The notes under the pieces are model-generated. The model was not told where the DNA came from. It searched no databases and was given only the letters and a program-made list of their open reading frames with translations. A DNA stretch of 8,151 nucleotides from Firmicutes bacterium HGW-Firmicutes-10 (GTDB lineage: Bacteria; Bacillota_I; Bacilli_A; Erysipelotrichales; Erysipelotrichaceae): NCBI GenBank assembly GCA_002841605.1, contig PHAF01000086.1:1-8151 (forward strand), given 5' to 3'. The position numbers and the translations under genes are program-made. Below, piece by piece: positions 1 through 5,913 of the stretch. How positions within the stretch are numbered: the first letter of the stretch is position 1; each line of letters opens with the position of its first letter.

Positions 1-1480
1 CTTTGATCAGTATTTTAGTAAAAGACTCTTCAGGGCGTATCCCATGGATGATGGCATTTTCAACCAATGGCTGCAAAGACAGTTTTAACACAAAGTTATG
101 TTCTACATCAGGATCGATGTCAAACTCAAACTTAAACGAATGTTGATAACGGATTTGTTGAATCAAAAGATAATTGCGCACATGCTCAACTTCATCTTTC
201 AGTTGTACCGTACTCATTTGATCTGAGATGCTCATTCTAAAGAATTTAGACAATGCGATGATAGCCTTCTCGACATCTTTGTTCCGATTGTTTTCACTAA
301 GCCAAACAATGGAATCAAGCGTGTTATACAAAAAATGTGGATTGATCTGATTCTGCAAAGCAACGAAATGCGTTTTGCGTTTTTCAACTTGCTCCTTAAG
401 CACGCGTTGCATCAGTTCTTTGATGCGATTGCTCATCGAGTTAAAAGCATCCGCCAATACGACGACCTCACGCTGCCCCTCTACTTCCACCATCGTATCG
501 AAATCCCCCTCCTGAATCAGATGGATATGTTCTTTCAGTTTGTTCATCGGCTTGGAGATCCGCATGGAAAACACAGCTGAAGAAATGGCAATTGCGATCA
601 GTGTCCCCAAAAAGATCAAGACGATTCGATACAGTGTATCGGTTTTCGAATTAGTGATGTCATTGACATTAATAAATGTTGCAATGTTCCAGCGGGTATA
701 TTTGATTGTATTGACATTGACAAACATGGCGGTGTTGTCCAGAGTGACCAGTCGGCCGCCAAGAACGATGTCATTGGCAATCCGGGCACTCTCACATACA
801 TCCGAAGTACATTCGGGAAGCGATGAATAGATAAGTTCATTGCCTTGATTGGTAATGATGATATGCCCCTGATTTCCCAGGTTGGTTTGAGCTGCTAAAG
901 CTCTGAGGTTTCTTGTGTCGATATCAATCAGAAGTACCCCTTCTTTTTGAACCCCTTCCTCATAATAATAAATGCTTCTTGAAACCGAAAAAACTTCTGT
1001 AGTACCATTTATGACCACGTCTTCAATATGAGATGAACTGAAATGGTGAATATCAACGTTATTTCGAGCTTCAATAAACCAGGATCGATTGATGATATCA
1101 TCCGCAATCTTTTCGTTTGTGCTTGATGCGATCAAATTGCCACTTAAATCAAACACTGCAATATTCTCAATATTCTGCTCAATATTCAGCGTTGCAAACA
1201 ACAGGTTTTCCAGATTATAAACTTCATTGGCTTTGGTCAGATCCAGGATATATTTTTGAAGAGAGTTGGAAGTATTGATGACATTACTCAAATAATTCTC
1301 ATAATTCATAACGACTTGTTTGTTGATTTCTTTTGACGTGCTTTCAATCAAGGCGTCCGTACGAGCAAAAATCAACTGATATGTCAGTGTCGTGGATAAT
1401 AACATGATCACTCCGACAATGGTCGTCGTTACCAAAAAGATTGCCCGGCCAATCGATAAATCTTTGAATTTACTTAACAT
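1..1480 (-). CDS. YesM-type sensor histidine kinase, C-terminus cut by the window edge
   Basis: Membrane sensor kinase that phosphorylates the response regulator encoded just upstream. The 493 visible residues read as follows: transmembrane helix 1 at about 13-35; an extracytoplasmic dCache-like sensor at about 36-282, with an RSWF motif at 132-135 and a GVLLIDID strand at 182-189; transmembrane helix 2 at about 283-305; a HAMP segment at about 306-357, with ISKPMNKL at 308-315 and EGDF at 324-327; then the His_kinase (LytS/YesM) domain. NQINPHFLYNT at 377-387 carries the phospho-acceptor His382, and LQPLVENAIIHG at 469-480 is the N-box with Asn475. The G-box lies beyond the window. The ATG at 1480 overlaps the regulator stop by 11 nt and has an AAGGAG site 7 nt upstream, which fixes the start. 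The only two cysteines seen are C224 and C229, both extracytoplasmic. The ligand is unknown; family members often serve carbohydrate uptake operons. Confidence 0.95.
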   Translation of the reverse strand, partial: MLSKFKDLSIGRAIFLVTTTIVGVIMLLSTTLTYQLIFARTDALIESTSKEINKQVVMNYENYLSNVINTSNSLQKYILDLTKANEVYNLENLLFATLNIEQNIENIAVFDLSGNLIASSTNEKIADDIINRSWFIEARNNVDIHHFSSSHIEDVVINGTTEVFSVSRSIYYYEEGVQKEGVLLIDIDTRNLRALAAQTNLGNQGHIIITNQGNELIYSSLPECTSDVCESARIANDIVLGGRLVTLDNTAMFVNVNTIKYTRWNIATFINVNDITNSKTDTLYRIVLIFLGTLIAIAISSAVFSMRISKPMNKLKEHIHLIQEGDFDTMVEVEGQREVVVLADAFNSMSNRIKELMQRVLKEQVEKRKTHFVALQNQINPHFLYNTLDSIVWLSENNRNKDVEKAIIALSKFFRMSISDQMSTVQLKDEVEHVRNYLLIQQIRYQHSFKFEFDIDPDVEHNFVLKLSLQPLVENAIIHGIRPEESFTKILIK

Positions 1481-3056
1481 TACGATACTCCTTCGGCGAT
1501 TGCCCGGAATATTTCTTAAAACTGTAACTGAAGTAATATACATCGTTATAACCGACATTTGTCGCTATTTCATAGATTTTCATGTTGGAAAAACGTAACA
1601 ACTCTTTTGCTTTTTCCATGCGTAAATTGATCAAGTACTTTCCAAATGACGTATCCAATACTTTTTTAAACATCGTTGACAGATAGGAAATACTGACACC
1701 CAATGTCTCACACAATGCTTCCATACTCAAATTGGCATCGGAATAGTGACTGTTGAGGTAGAAAATGGCTTCTTCCAATATATCATTGGCCCGCGTCTGA
1801 GACTTCTGGATGTTCGCATCCCGGATATCGAAAACCAGTTTTTCCAAAAATGTAAACATTTCAGATAAATGATGGTATCCTGAGAGTTTTTCGACAATAT
1901 CGCCTTCAATCATCTCTTGTATCTCCACATGCAGACTGCTGGCAAACTCGATGAAGATATGGGTCAGGTTGACGATGTAATATTGTTTATTCAACAAGTA
2001 CTCCTGATGCAACGAGTTATTCTTAATCAGATTTTCGAAAAGATCGTGAATTTCTTTTTCCGAACCGAATTTTATGACATGGCTGATTTCATTGATTTCC
2101 TCACGGGACAATTGAAGGTGAATGCTCTTTTTTGATGAAATATCTTTATAATATATGACCGTGCCCATGTTGAGATAGTTACTATAGGACAGAGCCTTTT
2201 TGGCTTGATTGATGTATTGAGTAAAACTCTTAAAATCATCAAAAATATCGGAAACGCCGATTTTAATTTTGATGTCGGAGAATTCTTTCTTGGTCAAGAC
2301 GATCTCATACAGACATGACTCTACTTCTTCCATATCAATGGTTTCATTGTTGATAATAAAGACAAGTCCGTATCCGGTGTTGAAATAATGCATATCCAGA
2401 CAATCTGAGAACTTTTCCTTTAGAACATTCAAAAGGAATATGCGAAGCTGTTCGATTTTCGAGAAATCAGCGTCATGATCGATTTCAATGATTCCCAAAA
2501 GAAACTGACCAACAGATAAATCGATATTGAATACTTTAAAACGACCTAGATCCGAGTCCGTAATCGTTGAAAGATGTAACAATGAATTGAACTGATTTTC
2601 AATAAGTGCCGGTAAGTTCGATTTATACATCTTATCCAATCGTTCCTGATTAAACAGGGTCTGAAACTCCTCGTCCAACTTAGCCTTTAGTTTCGTCAGA
2701 AAACTTAAAACTTCCTTTTCAGTGATTGGCTTGGATAAATAGCTGATAACATCGAGTTCAATAGCTTCTTTGGCATATGAAAACTCATCATATCCGGAGA
2801 TAAAGGCGATCTTTGTTTTCGGATACTCCCGCCGAATGATTTTAGACAATTGAATCCCGTCAATAAAGGGCATCCGGATGTCCGTGATGACGACATTGGG
2901 ACGGACACGTTCGATCAGTTCTAGAGCATCATATCCATTGGATGCCAATCCGACGATTTCAAAACCAATATCTGTCGGTATCTTTGAAACGATTCGATTT
3001 TTTACTTCCTCTTCATCATCCACGATGATGATCGTGTAGTTTTTATTCATCTTCAT
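1470..3056 (-). CDS. YesN-type response regulator, REC plus AraC-family HTH
   Basis: Cytoplasmic transcription regulator, partner of the downstream YesM-type kinase. The N-terminal REC domain (about 7-125) has the acidic pair D13/D14, phospho-acceptor D59 in TDIRMP, S87 in FISGYDE, Y106 and K109 in SKP, so it should be active. A long central region (about 130-420) has no motif I can name; this region is usual in YesN-type proteins of about 500-540 residues. The C-terminus (about 430-528) is an AraC-type double helix-turn-helix: helix set one around MEALCETLGVS (445-455), helix set two around EIATNVGYNDVYYFSYSFKK (496-515), ending SGQSPKEYR. The start is uncertain between the ATG at 3056 and the in-frame ATG at 3050 (third codon). 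Neither has a strong Shine-Dalgarno; the second has GGG at a workable distance. It is transcribed from its own promoter just upstream. Target genes are not identifiable here. Confidence 0.95.
   Translation of the reverse strand: MKMNKNYTIIIVDDEEEVKNRIVSKIPTDIGFEIVGLASNGYDALELIERVRPNVVITDIRMPFIDGIQLSKIIRREYPKTKIAFISGYDEFSYAKEAIELDVISYLSKPITEKEVLSFLTKLKAKLDEEFQTLFNQERLDKMYKSNLPALIENQFNSLLHLSTITDSDLGRFKVFNIDLSVGQFLLGIIEIDHDADFSKIEQLRIFLLNVLKEKFSDCLDMHYFNTGYGLVFIINNETIDMEEVESCLYEIVLTKKEFSDIKIKIGVSDIFDDFKSFTQYINQAKKALSYSNYLNMGTVIYYKDISSKKSIHLQLSREEINEISHVIKFGSEKEIHDLFENLIKNNSLHQEYLLNKQYYIVNLTHIFIEFASSLHVEIQEMIEGDIVEKLSGYHHLSEMFTFLEKLVFDIRDANIQKSQTRANDILEEAIFYLNSHYSDANLSMEALCETLGVSISYLSTMFKKVLDTSFGKYLINLRMEKAKELLRFSNMKIYEIATNVGYNDVYYFSYSFKKYSGQSPKEYRNVK
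1488..1493 (-). promoter_or_regulatory. Ribosome binding site of the histidine kinase, inside the regulator gene
   Basis: AAGGAG lies 7 nt upstream of the kinase ATG and inside the last codons of the response regulator. The kinase ATG and the regulator TAA overlap within 11 nt (1470-1480). This arrangement suggests translational coupling, so that both partners are made in a fixed ratio. Confidence 0.8.
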
Positions 3057-3079
3057 CCCGCATTTCTAAATTCTACTTT

Positions 3080-3107
3080 ATTATACCAAGGTTTTAATAA
3101 TTGTTAA
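3080..3107 (-). promoter_or_regulatory. Sigma-A-type promoter of the two-component operon
   Basis: On the minus strand, TTAACA (3102-3107, 5 of 6 to consensus) is followed after 16 nt by a perfect TATAAT (3080-3085). TGG just before it makes an extended -10. The predicted start near 3073 leaves a leader of only about 17 nt before the first candidate ATG. The promoter sits immediately beyond the T-tract of the dhaKL terminator, so the two operons are insulated from each other. Confidence 0.75.
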
Positions 3108-3112
3108 GAAAT

Positions 3113-3138
3113 AAAAAAAGCCGGTCGCTTGACCGGCT
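3113..3138 (-). terminator. Intrinsic terminator of the dhaKL operon
   Basis: Read on the minus strand, AGCCGGTC (3131-3138) pairs perfectly with GACCGGCT (3119-3126) across a 4-nt loop and is followed by seven T (3113-3119). It begins five bases after the dhaL stop codon. The GC-rich stem and uninterrupted T-tract are typical of a strong Rho-independent terminator. Confidence 0.93.
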
Positions 3139-3142
3139 CGAA

Positions 3143-3730
3143 TCATAGTACAGATAATAAATGCTTCAACATCAGTCCCGATGAATAACTGCCGGGATCA
3201 ATGTGTCCGATGGAACGTTCGCCAAGATATGCAGCACGTCCTTTAGTAGCCATCATCGGAATAGTGGCGTCGACCAATCCATCAATTGCCTCAATGGTCA
3301 ACTCATTTTTCTTAAGCAATTCTATGGCCGGATGCCATACATCAATCATCGTCTTTTCGCCTACAGTCGCTTTTCCTCTTTTCTGGATAGCTTCTAAAGC
3401 ATTGGACAACAATTTGACCACATCTTCCACGAATAATTCATCAATTCCTGTCGTATCTTTTGACATGGACAAGAAAGCTGAACCAAACAGTGGACCGGAT
3501 GCGCCACCGACTTTACTGAGCATCGTCATGCCCAACAACTTGAATTCATCACTGATCGTTTCTGCTGGTTTTAAGGCTCTTGCATCCAAATAAGCAGTTA
3601 ACCCTTTGCTCATATTGAATCCGTGATCGCCATCACCAATCGCATTATCCAAATCACTGATGTAATCTTTTTCTGCATTGACTTGATCAGCCCAAGCCTT
3701 TAACCAAACTACAAGCCCTCCGTGATTCAT
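3143..3730 (-). CDS. dhaL: Dihydroxyacetone kinase subunit DhaL (nucleotide-binding)
   Basis: Cytoplasmic subunit that carries the bound adenine nucleotide and passes its phosphoryl group to dihydroxyacetone held on DhaK. At 195 residues it has normal length for a stand-alone DhaL. AIGDGDHG at 30-37 with D28, D33 and D35 matches the magnesium-binding aspartates of the family. GGASGPLFGSAF at 75-86, GEKTMIDVWHPA at 125-135 and the C-terminal ATKGRAAYLGERS (161-173) followed by GHIDPGS (175-181) are further conserved blocks. The start lies 4 nt after the dhaK stop with no good Shine-Dalgarno, so it is probably translated by coupling to dhaK. A terminator follows at once. DhaL and DhaK being separate proteins is typical of the PTS-dependent enzyme, in which DhaM recharges ADP on DhaL, but no dhaM is present here, so the phosphoryl donor is unproven. 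Confidence 0.96.
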   Translation of the reverse strand: MNHGGLVVWLKAWADQVNAEKDYISDLDNAIGDGDHGFNMSKGLTAYLDARALKPAETISDEFKLLGMTMLSKVGGASGPLFGSAFLSMSKDTTGIDELFVEDVVKLLSNALEAIQKRGKATVGEKTMIDVWHPAIELLKKNELTIEAIDGLVDATIPMMATKGRAAYLGERSIGHIDPGSYSSGLMLKHLLSVL

Positions 3731-3734
3731 ATGT

Positions 3735-4727
3735 CTACCAGGCGATAGTCTTAGCTTCGTCTTTGAGCAATTCCAACCACAATGGGTTTTTCAAACGCAA
3801 AACGGTAAGCGAAATGCCTTGCATTTCGATAGAGGTCATGTAATCACCAACAAATTTCTTGGCAACTTCGATTCCATCATGTTTAAACAGATTCAATACG
3901 TCATGAGTAAATACATATTGTTCCATCAACGGTGTACCACCCATACCATTAATCAAAATAGCTACTTTGTCTGCTTTGGTCAAATTCAAAGCCGGTTTGA
4001 TCTTGTCATAGAATTCTTTGGCAAGTTCAGCGGACGGACGCAGTTTGCTCTTGCGATAGCCCGGTTCACCATGGATACCCAAACCGAATTCGATTTCATC
4101 ATCAGCCAAGGTAAATCCCGGTTTTCCTGCCTGAGGAACGATAGCCGGAGTCAATGCCAACCCTAAGGTAGCCATTTCTGTAATCAATACATCAGCTTCA
4201 GCTTTGATTTCTTCTAAGGAAGAACCGCGTTCTGCCATAGCACCTAAGATTTTGTGAACAAAGACAGTACCGGCAACACCGCGACGGCCTTCGGTCCAAG
4301 TGGAGTTTTCAACTGCGATATCATCATTGGTGATGATGGTTTCTACTTTGATGTCATCCATGCTTTCAGCCATTTCTTTGGCCATTTCAAAGTTCATGAC
4401 GTCACCGGTGTAGTTTTTAATGACCATGAATACGCCTGCACCCTTATCGGCTGCTTTAACGGCTTCATACACTTGGTCAGGAGTCGGAGATGTAAAGACA
4501 TCACCACAAACAGCTGCACTCAACATACCTTTTCCTACAAATCCGGCATGCGAAGGTTCGTGTCCGCTGCCACCACCGGAAATCAAACCAACTTTGCCTT
4601 TGCCTTCGTAATTACGAGCAACGACCCGGGTATCACCGACGCGGTAAACAACATCATCATGGGCATCGACTAAACCGGAAATCATTTCTTCAACTACATC
4701 TTCTGGTCTATTCAAAATCTTTTTCAT
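3735..4727 (-). CDS. dhaK: Dihydroxyacetone kinase substrate-binding subunit DhaK
   Basis: Binds dihydroxyacetone covalently through a histidine and, with DhaL, makes dihydroxyacetone phosphate for glycolysis; it usually works downstream of glycerol dehydrogenase. The 330-residue protein has normal length. SGGGSGHEPSHAGFVGKGML (50-69) contains His56; NYTGDVMNF (105-113) contains Asp109; GLGIHGEPG (215-223) contains His219, the counterpart of the substrate-linking histidine of E. coli DhaK (His218). All expected catalytic residues are present. I start it at 4727, where AAGGAGGG lies 3 nt upstream. A longer in-frame ATG at 4793 is rejected because it lies upstream of the -10 box. It is first in the operon with dhaL, 4 nt apart. 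A cre-like site over the promoter suggests repression by CcpA when a preferred sugar is available. A non-kinase DhaK-like regulator or paralogue is unlikely given the intact residues and the paired dhaL. Confidence 0.97.
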   Translation of the reverse strand: MKKILNRPEDVVEEMISGLVDAHDDVVYRVGDTRVVARNYEGKGKVGLISGGGSGHEPSHAGFVGKGMLSAAVCGDVFTSPTPDQVYEAVKAADKGAGVFMVIKNYTGDVMNFEMAKEMAESMDDIKVETIITNDDIAVENSTWTEGRRGVAGTVFVHKILGAMAERGSSLEEIKAEADVLITEMATLGLALTPAIVPQAGKPGFTLADDEIEFGLGIHGEPGYRKSKLRPSAELAKEFYDKIKPALNLTKADKVAILINGMGGTPLMEQYVFTHDVLNLFKHDGIEVAKKFVGDYMTSIEMQGISLTVLRLKNPLWLELLKDEAKTIAW

Positions 4728-4754
4728 AAGCCCTCCTTCTTGCCTGCTGGCATA

Positions 4755-4772
4755 TTTGTATACGCTTTCATT
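4755..4772 (-). promoter_or_regulatory. Catabolite-responsive element (cre) over the dhaK -10 region
   Basis: The minus strand reads AATGAAAGCGTATACAAA. It fits the degenerate cre consensus WWTGNAARCGNWWWCAWW at every position; against the stricter TGWNANCGNTNWCA it has one mismatch. It overlaps the -10 box (4770-4775) and the predicted start near 4763, the usual place for CcpA repression. Identification is by motif only, and no ccpA is visible in the window. Confidence 0.7.
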
Positions 4773-4784
4773 ATACTCGCGTAT
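4760..4784. repeat. Inverted repeat flanking the dhaK -10 box, candidate operator
   Basis: ATACGC (4779-4784) and GCGTAT (4760-4765), read on the minus strand, form perfect 6-bp arms separated by 13 nt, with the -10 box between them. The downstream arm is shared with the cre site. It could be a second operator, or a by-product of the cre half-site. No regulator gene lies next to it to decide. Confidence 0.4.
4770..4775 (-). promoter_or_regulatory. -10 box of the dhaKL promoter, weak or absent -35
   Basis: A perfect TATAAT lies 42 nt upstream of the dhaK ATG. At spacings of 15-19 nt I find no sequence resembling TTGACA, and there is no TG extension. The promoter may therefore be weak alone or need an activator, unlike the other four promoters in the window. 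Confidence 0.6.
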
Positions 4785-4847
4785 TGCAACCATTTTCTAC
4801 CAAAACAACCGCCGATGATTCCGACAATTTTCGACATCAAGCAGAAA

Positions 4848-5777
4848 TCAGTTATTAAGATCCAGAATATATTTACCCCTGTTAGCCCTGTACAAAAGCC
4901 ACACTCCCAACGGCACCAAAAGCAATAATCCCAATAATCCCGTTGATATCAACGGATCATTCATCCACACTTCCGGAAGTAAAAGTGCAATGGAATTGTT
5001 AACGATATGTATGATGATCGGGATCCACAATGTGCCTGTTAAAAGGTAAGTAATCCCCAAAACGATTCCCAATACTGAAGCATATAAACCTTGAACCAAG
5101 TTCATATGAAATGCCCCGAATAACAACCCTTGAATGATCAAGGCAACTTTAACATTCATGTGACGGTTGAACATATGAAATACCAACCCGCGAAACAACA
5201 GTTCTTCCGCAATCGGTGCGACGATTCCAATGGTCAGTAAAATCAGCCAAGTCGGACTTTGCCCGATCATCGACATAATCAACTGTCCATAATCTTCAAG
5301 ATTGTCTAAATTAATGATCCCGATCGTTTCACTGATGATAATAATCAGCTGTGAAAGGAAGACACAACCGACACCCGTCATCAGACTTATCGCAATCTGA
5401 TATCCGCTCATACGATTAAAACGATAAGGCGGTCGAACGATGTACCGTTTACGGTAGTAATAATAAACGATGACCACGATGAAAATAAGAGCTGACAGTA
5501 TGACCGAGGTTAACAATGCATCGGAAAAGTGGTTGAATATCGCTAATCCGTTAATAACTTCAACACTGTCCAAGTTCTTAAATAATACCGGAATCGTAAT
5601 AAGAATGCCTAGAACACTTTGTAATCCAAGATAAAAGGCCATTAATCCCAATACTTGAAAAGCGACGCGAAACAACGTAGATTTCGGATGTTTCAGAGGT
5701 GATCCGCAAGATACACAGGTATCATAGGCGTCAATGTTGATTGAATAACATTGCTTACATTTATATCTTTTTTTCAT
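4848..5777 (-). CDS. CPBP/CAAX-type intramembrane metalloprotease with N-terminal zinc ribbon
   Basis: Predicted polytopic membrane protein of 309 residues. The N-terminus has C7-x2-C10 and C21-x2-C24, a four-cysteine zinc ribbon on the cytosolic side. About eight hydrophobic segments follow from residue 34. The CPBP (Abi/CAAX, type II) motifs are intact: EELLFRG with E191, E192 and R196; FGAFH with F220 and H224; and HIVNN with H257 and N261. A protease activity is therefore plausible. In bacteria the family includes bacteriocin-immunity and signalling proteins, but no bacteriocin gene lies nearby. I start it at 5777, where GGGGG sits 5-6 nt upstream. The in-frame ATG at 5789 would fall about at the transcription start. 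It has its own promoter. I see no clear terminator in the 120 bp before dhaK, so some read-through into dhaKL is possible. The substrate is unknown. Confidence 0.93.
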   Translation of the reverse strand: MKKRYKCKQCYSINIDAYDTCVSCGSPLKHPKSTLFRVAFQVLGLMAFYLGLQSVLGILITIPVLFKNLDSVEVINGLAIFNHFSDALLTSVILSALIFIVVIVYYYYRKRYIVRPPYRFNRMSGYQIAISLMTGVGCVFLSQLIIIISETIGIINLDNLEDYGQLIMSMIGQSPTWLILLTIGIVAPIAEELLFRGLVFHMFNRHMNVKVALIIQGLLFGAFHMNLVQGLYASVLGIVLGITYLLTGTLWIPIIIHIVNNSIALLLPEVWMNDPLISTGLLGLLLLVPLGVWLLYRANRGKYILDLNN

Positions 5778-5797
5778 GTTTTCCCCCATGTATACCT

Positions 5798-5826
5798 ATT
5801 ATATCACTCTTGGTGTAGTACCTCAA
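5798..5826 (-). promoter_or_regulatory. Promoter of the CPBP protease gene
   Basis: On the minus strand, TTGAGG (5821-5826) is followed after 17 nt by a perfect TATAAT (5798-5803) preceded by TGA, an extended -10. The predicted start near 5791 gives a leader of about 14 nt, which supports the ATG at 5777. Confidence 0.75.
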
Positions 5827-5829
5827 ATC

Positions 5830-5843
5830 ATGTTTAAGAACAT
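5830..5843. repeat. 14-bp palindrome between divergent promoters, candidate operator
   Basis: ATGTT and AACAT form perfect 5-bp arms around TAAG. The site lies in the 27-bp gap between the two divergent -35 boxes (5821-5826 and 5854-5859), where one bound protein could control both the protease and the lipoprotein gene. Short palindromes arise by chance in AT-rich DNA, so this is tentative. Confidence 0.35.
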
Positions 5844-5853
5844 ATTCCAGTGA

Positions 5854-5882
5854 TTGAACATAATCTTTATCTTTGTTATAAT
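5854..5882 (+). promoter_or_regulatory. Promoter of the duplicated-domain lipoprotein gene
   Basis: TTGAAC (5854-5859) is followed after 17 nt by a perfect TATAAT (5877-5882) with TGT before it, an extended -10. The predicted start is near 5889. The upstream in-frame ATG at 5854 falls inside the -35 box and so cannot be the start of the gene. Confidence 0.75.
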
Positions 5883-5913
5883 GCAAGTAATGAATCATAT
5901 GGGGGGCCATAAT

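Noticed and set aside
616..840. Minus-strand 74-codon frame within the histidine kinase
   Set aside because: It is out of frame with a continuous, motif-supported kinase reading frame, so it is not a separate gene.
3201..3593. 130-codon open frame on the plus strand opposite dhaL
   Set aside because: It lies wholly antisense to a well-supported dhaL, has no promoter or ribosome binding site that I can see, and its translation shows no family motif.
3819..4673. Plus-strand open frames of 115 and 139 codons opposite dhaK
   Set aside because: Both are shadows of the conserved dhaK coding strand and have no ribosome binding site or recognisable motif.
4741..4752. TGCC-AGCA-GGCA hairpin in the dhaK leader
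   Set aside because: The 4-bp stem has no T-tract and no known riboswitch context; it is too short to call a regulatory structure.
4728..4793. N-terminal extension of dhaK from the ATG at 4793
   Set aside because: The extra 22 codons span the -10 box, cre site and ribosome binding site, and the ATG lies upstream of the predicted transcription start.
4773..4847. Terminator after the CPBP protease gene
   Set aside because: I found no stable stem followed by a T-run in this gap on the minus strand, so no terminator is called.
5854..5913. N-terminal extension of the lipoprotein from the ATG at 5854
   Set aside because: The extension covers the promoter and the G-run ribosome binding site, and would place an extra hydrophobic stretch before a normal lipoprotein signal peptide.
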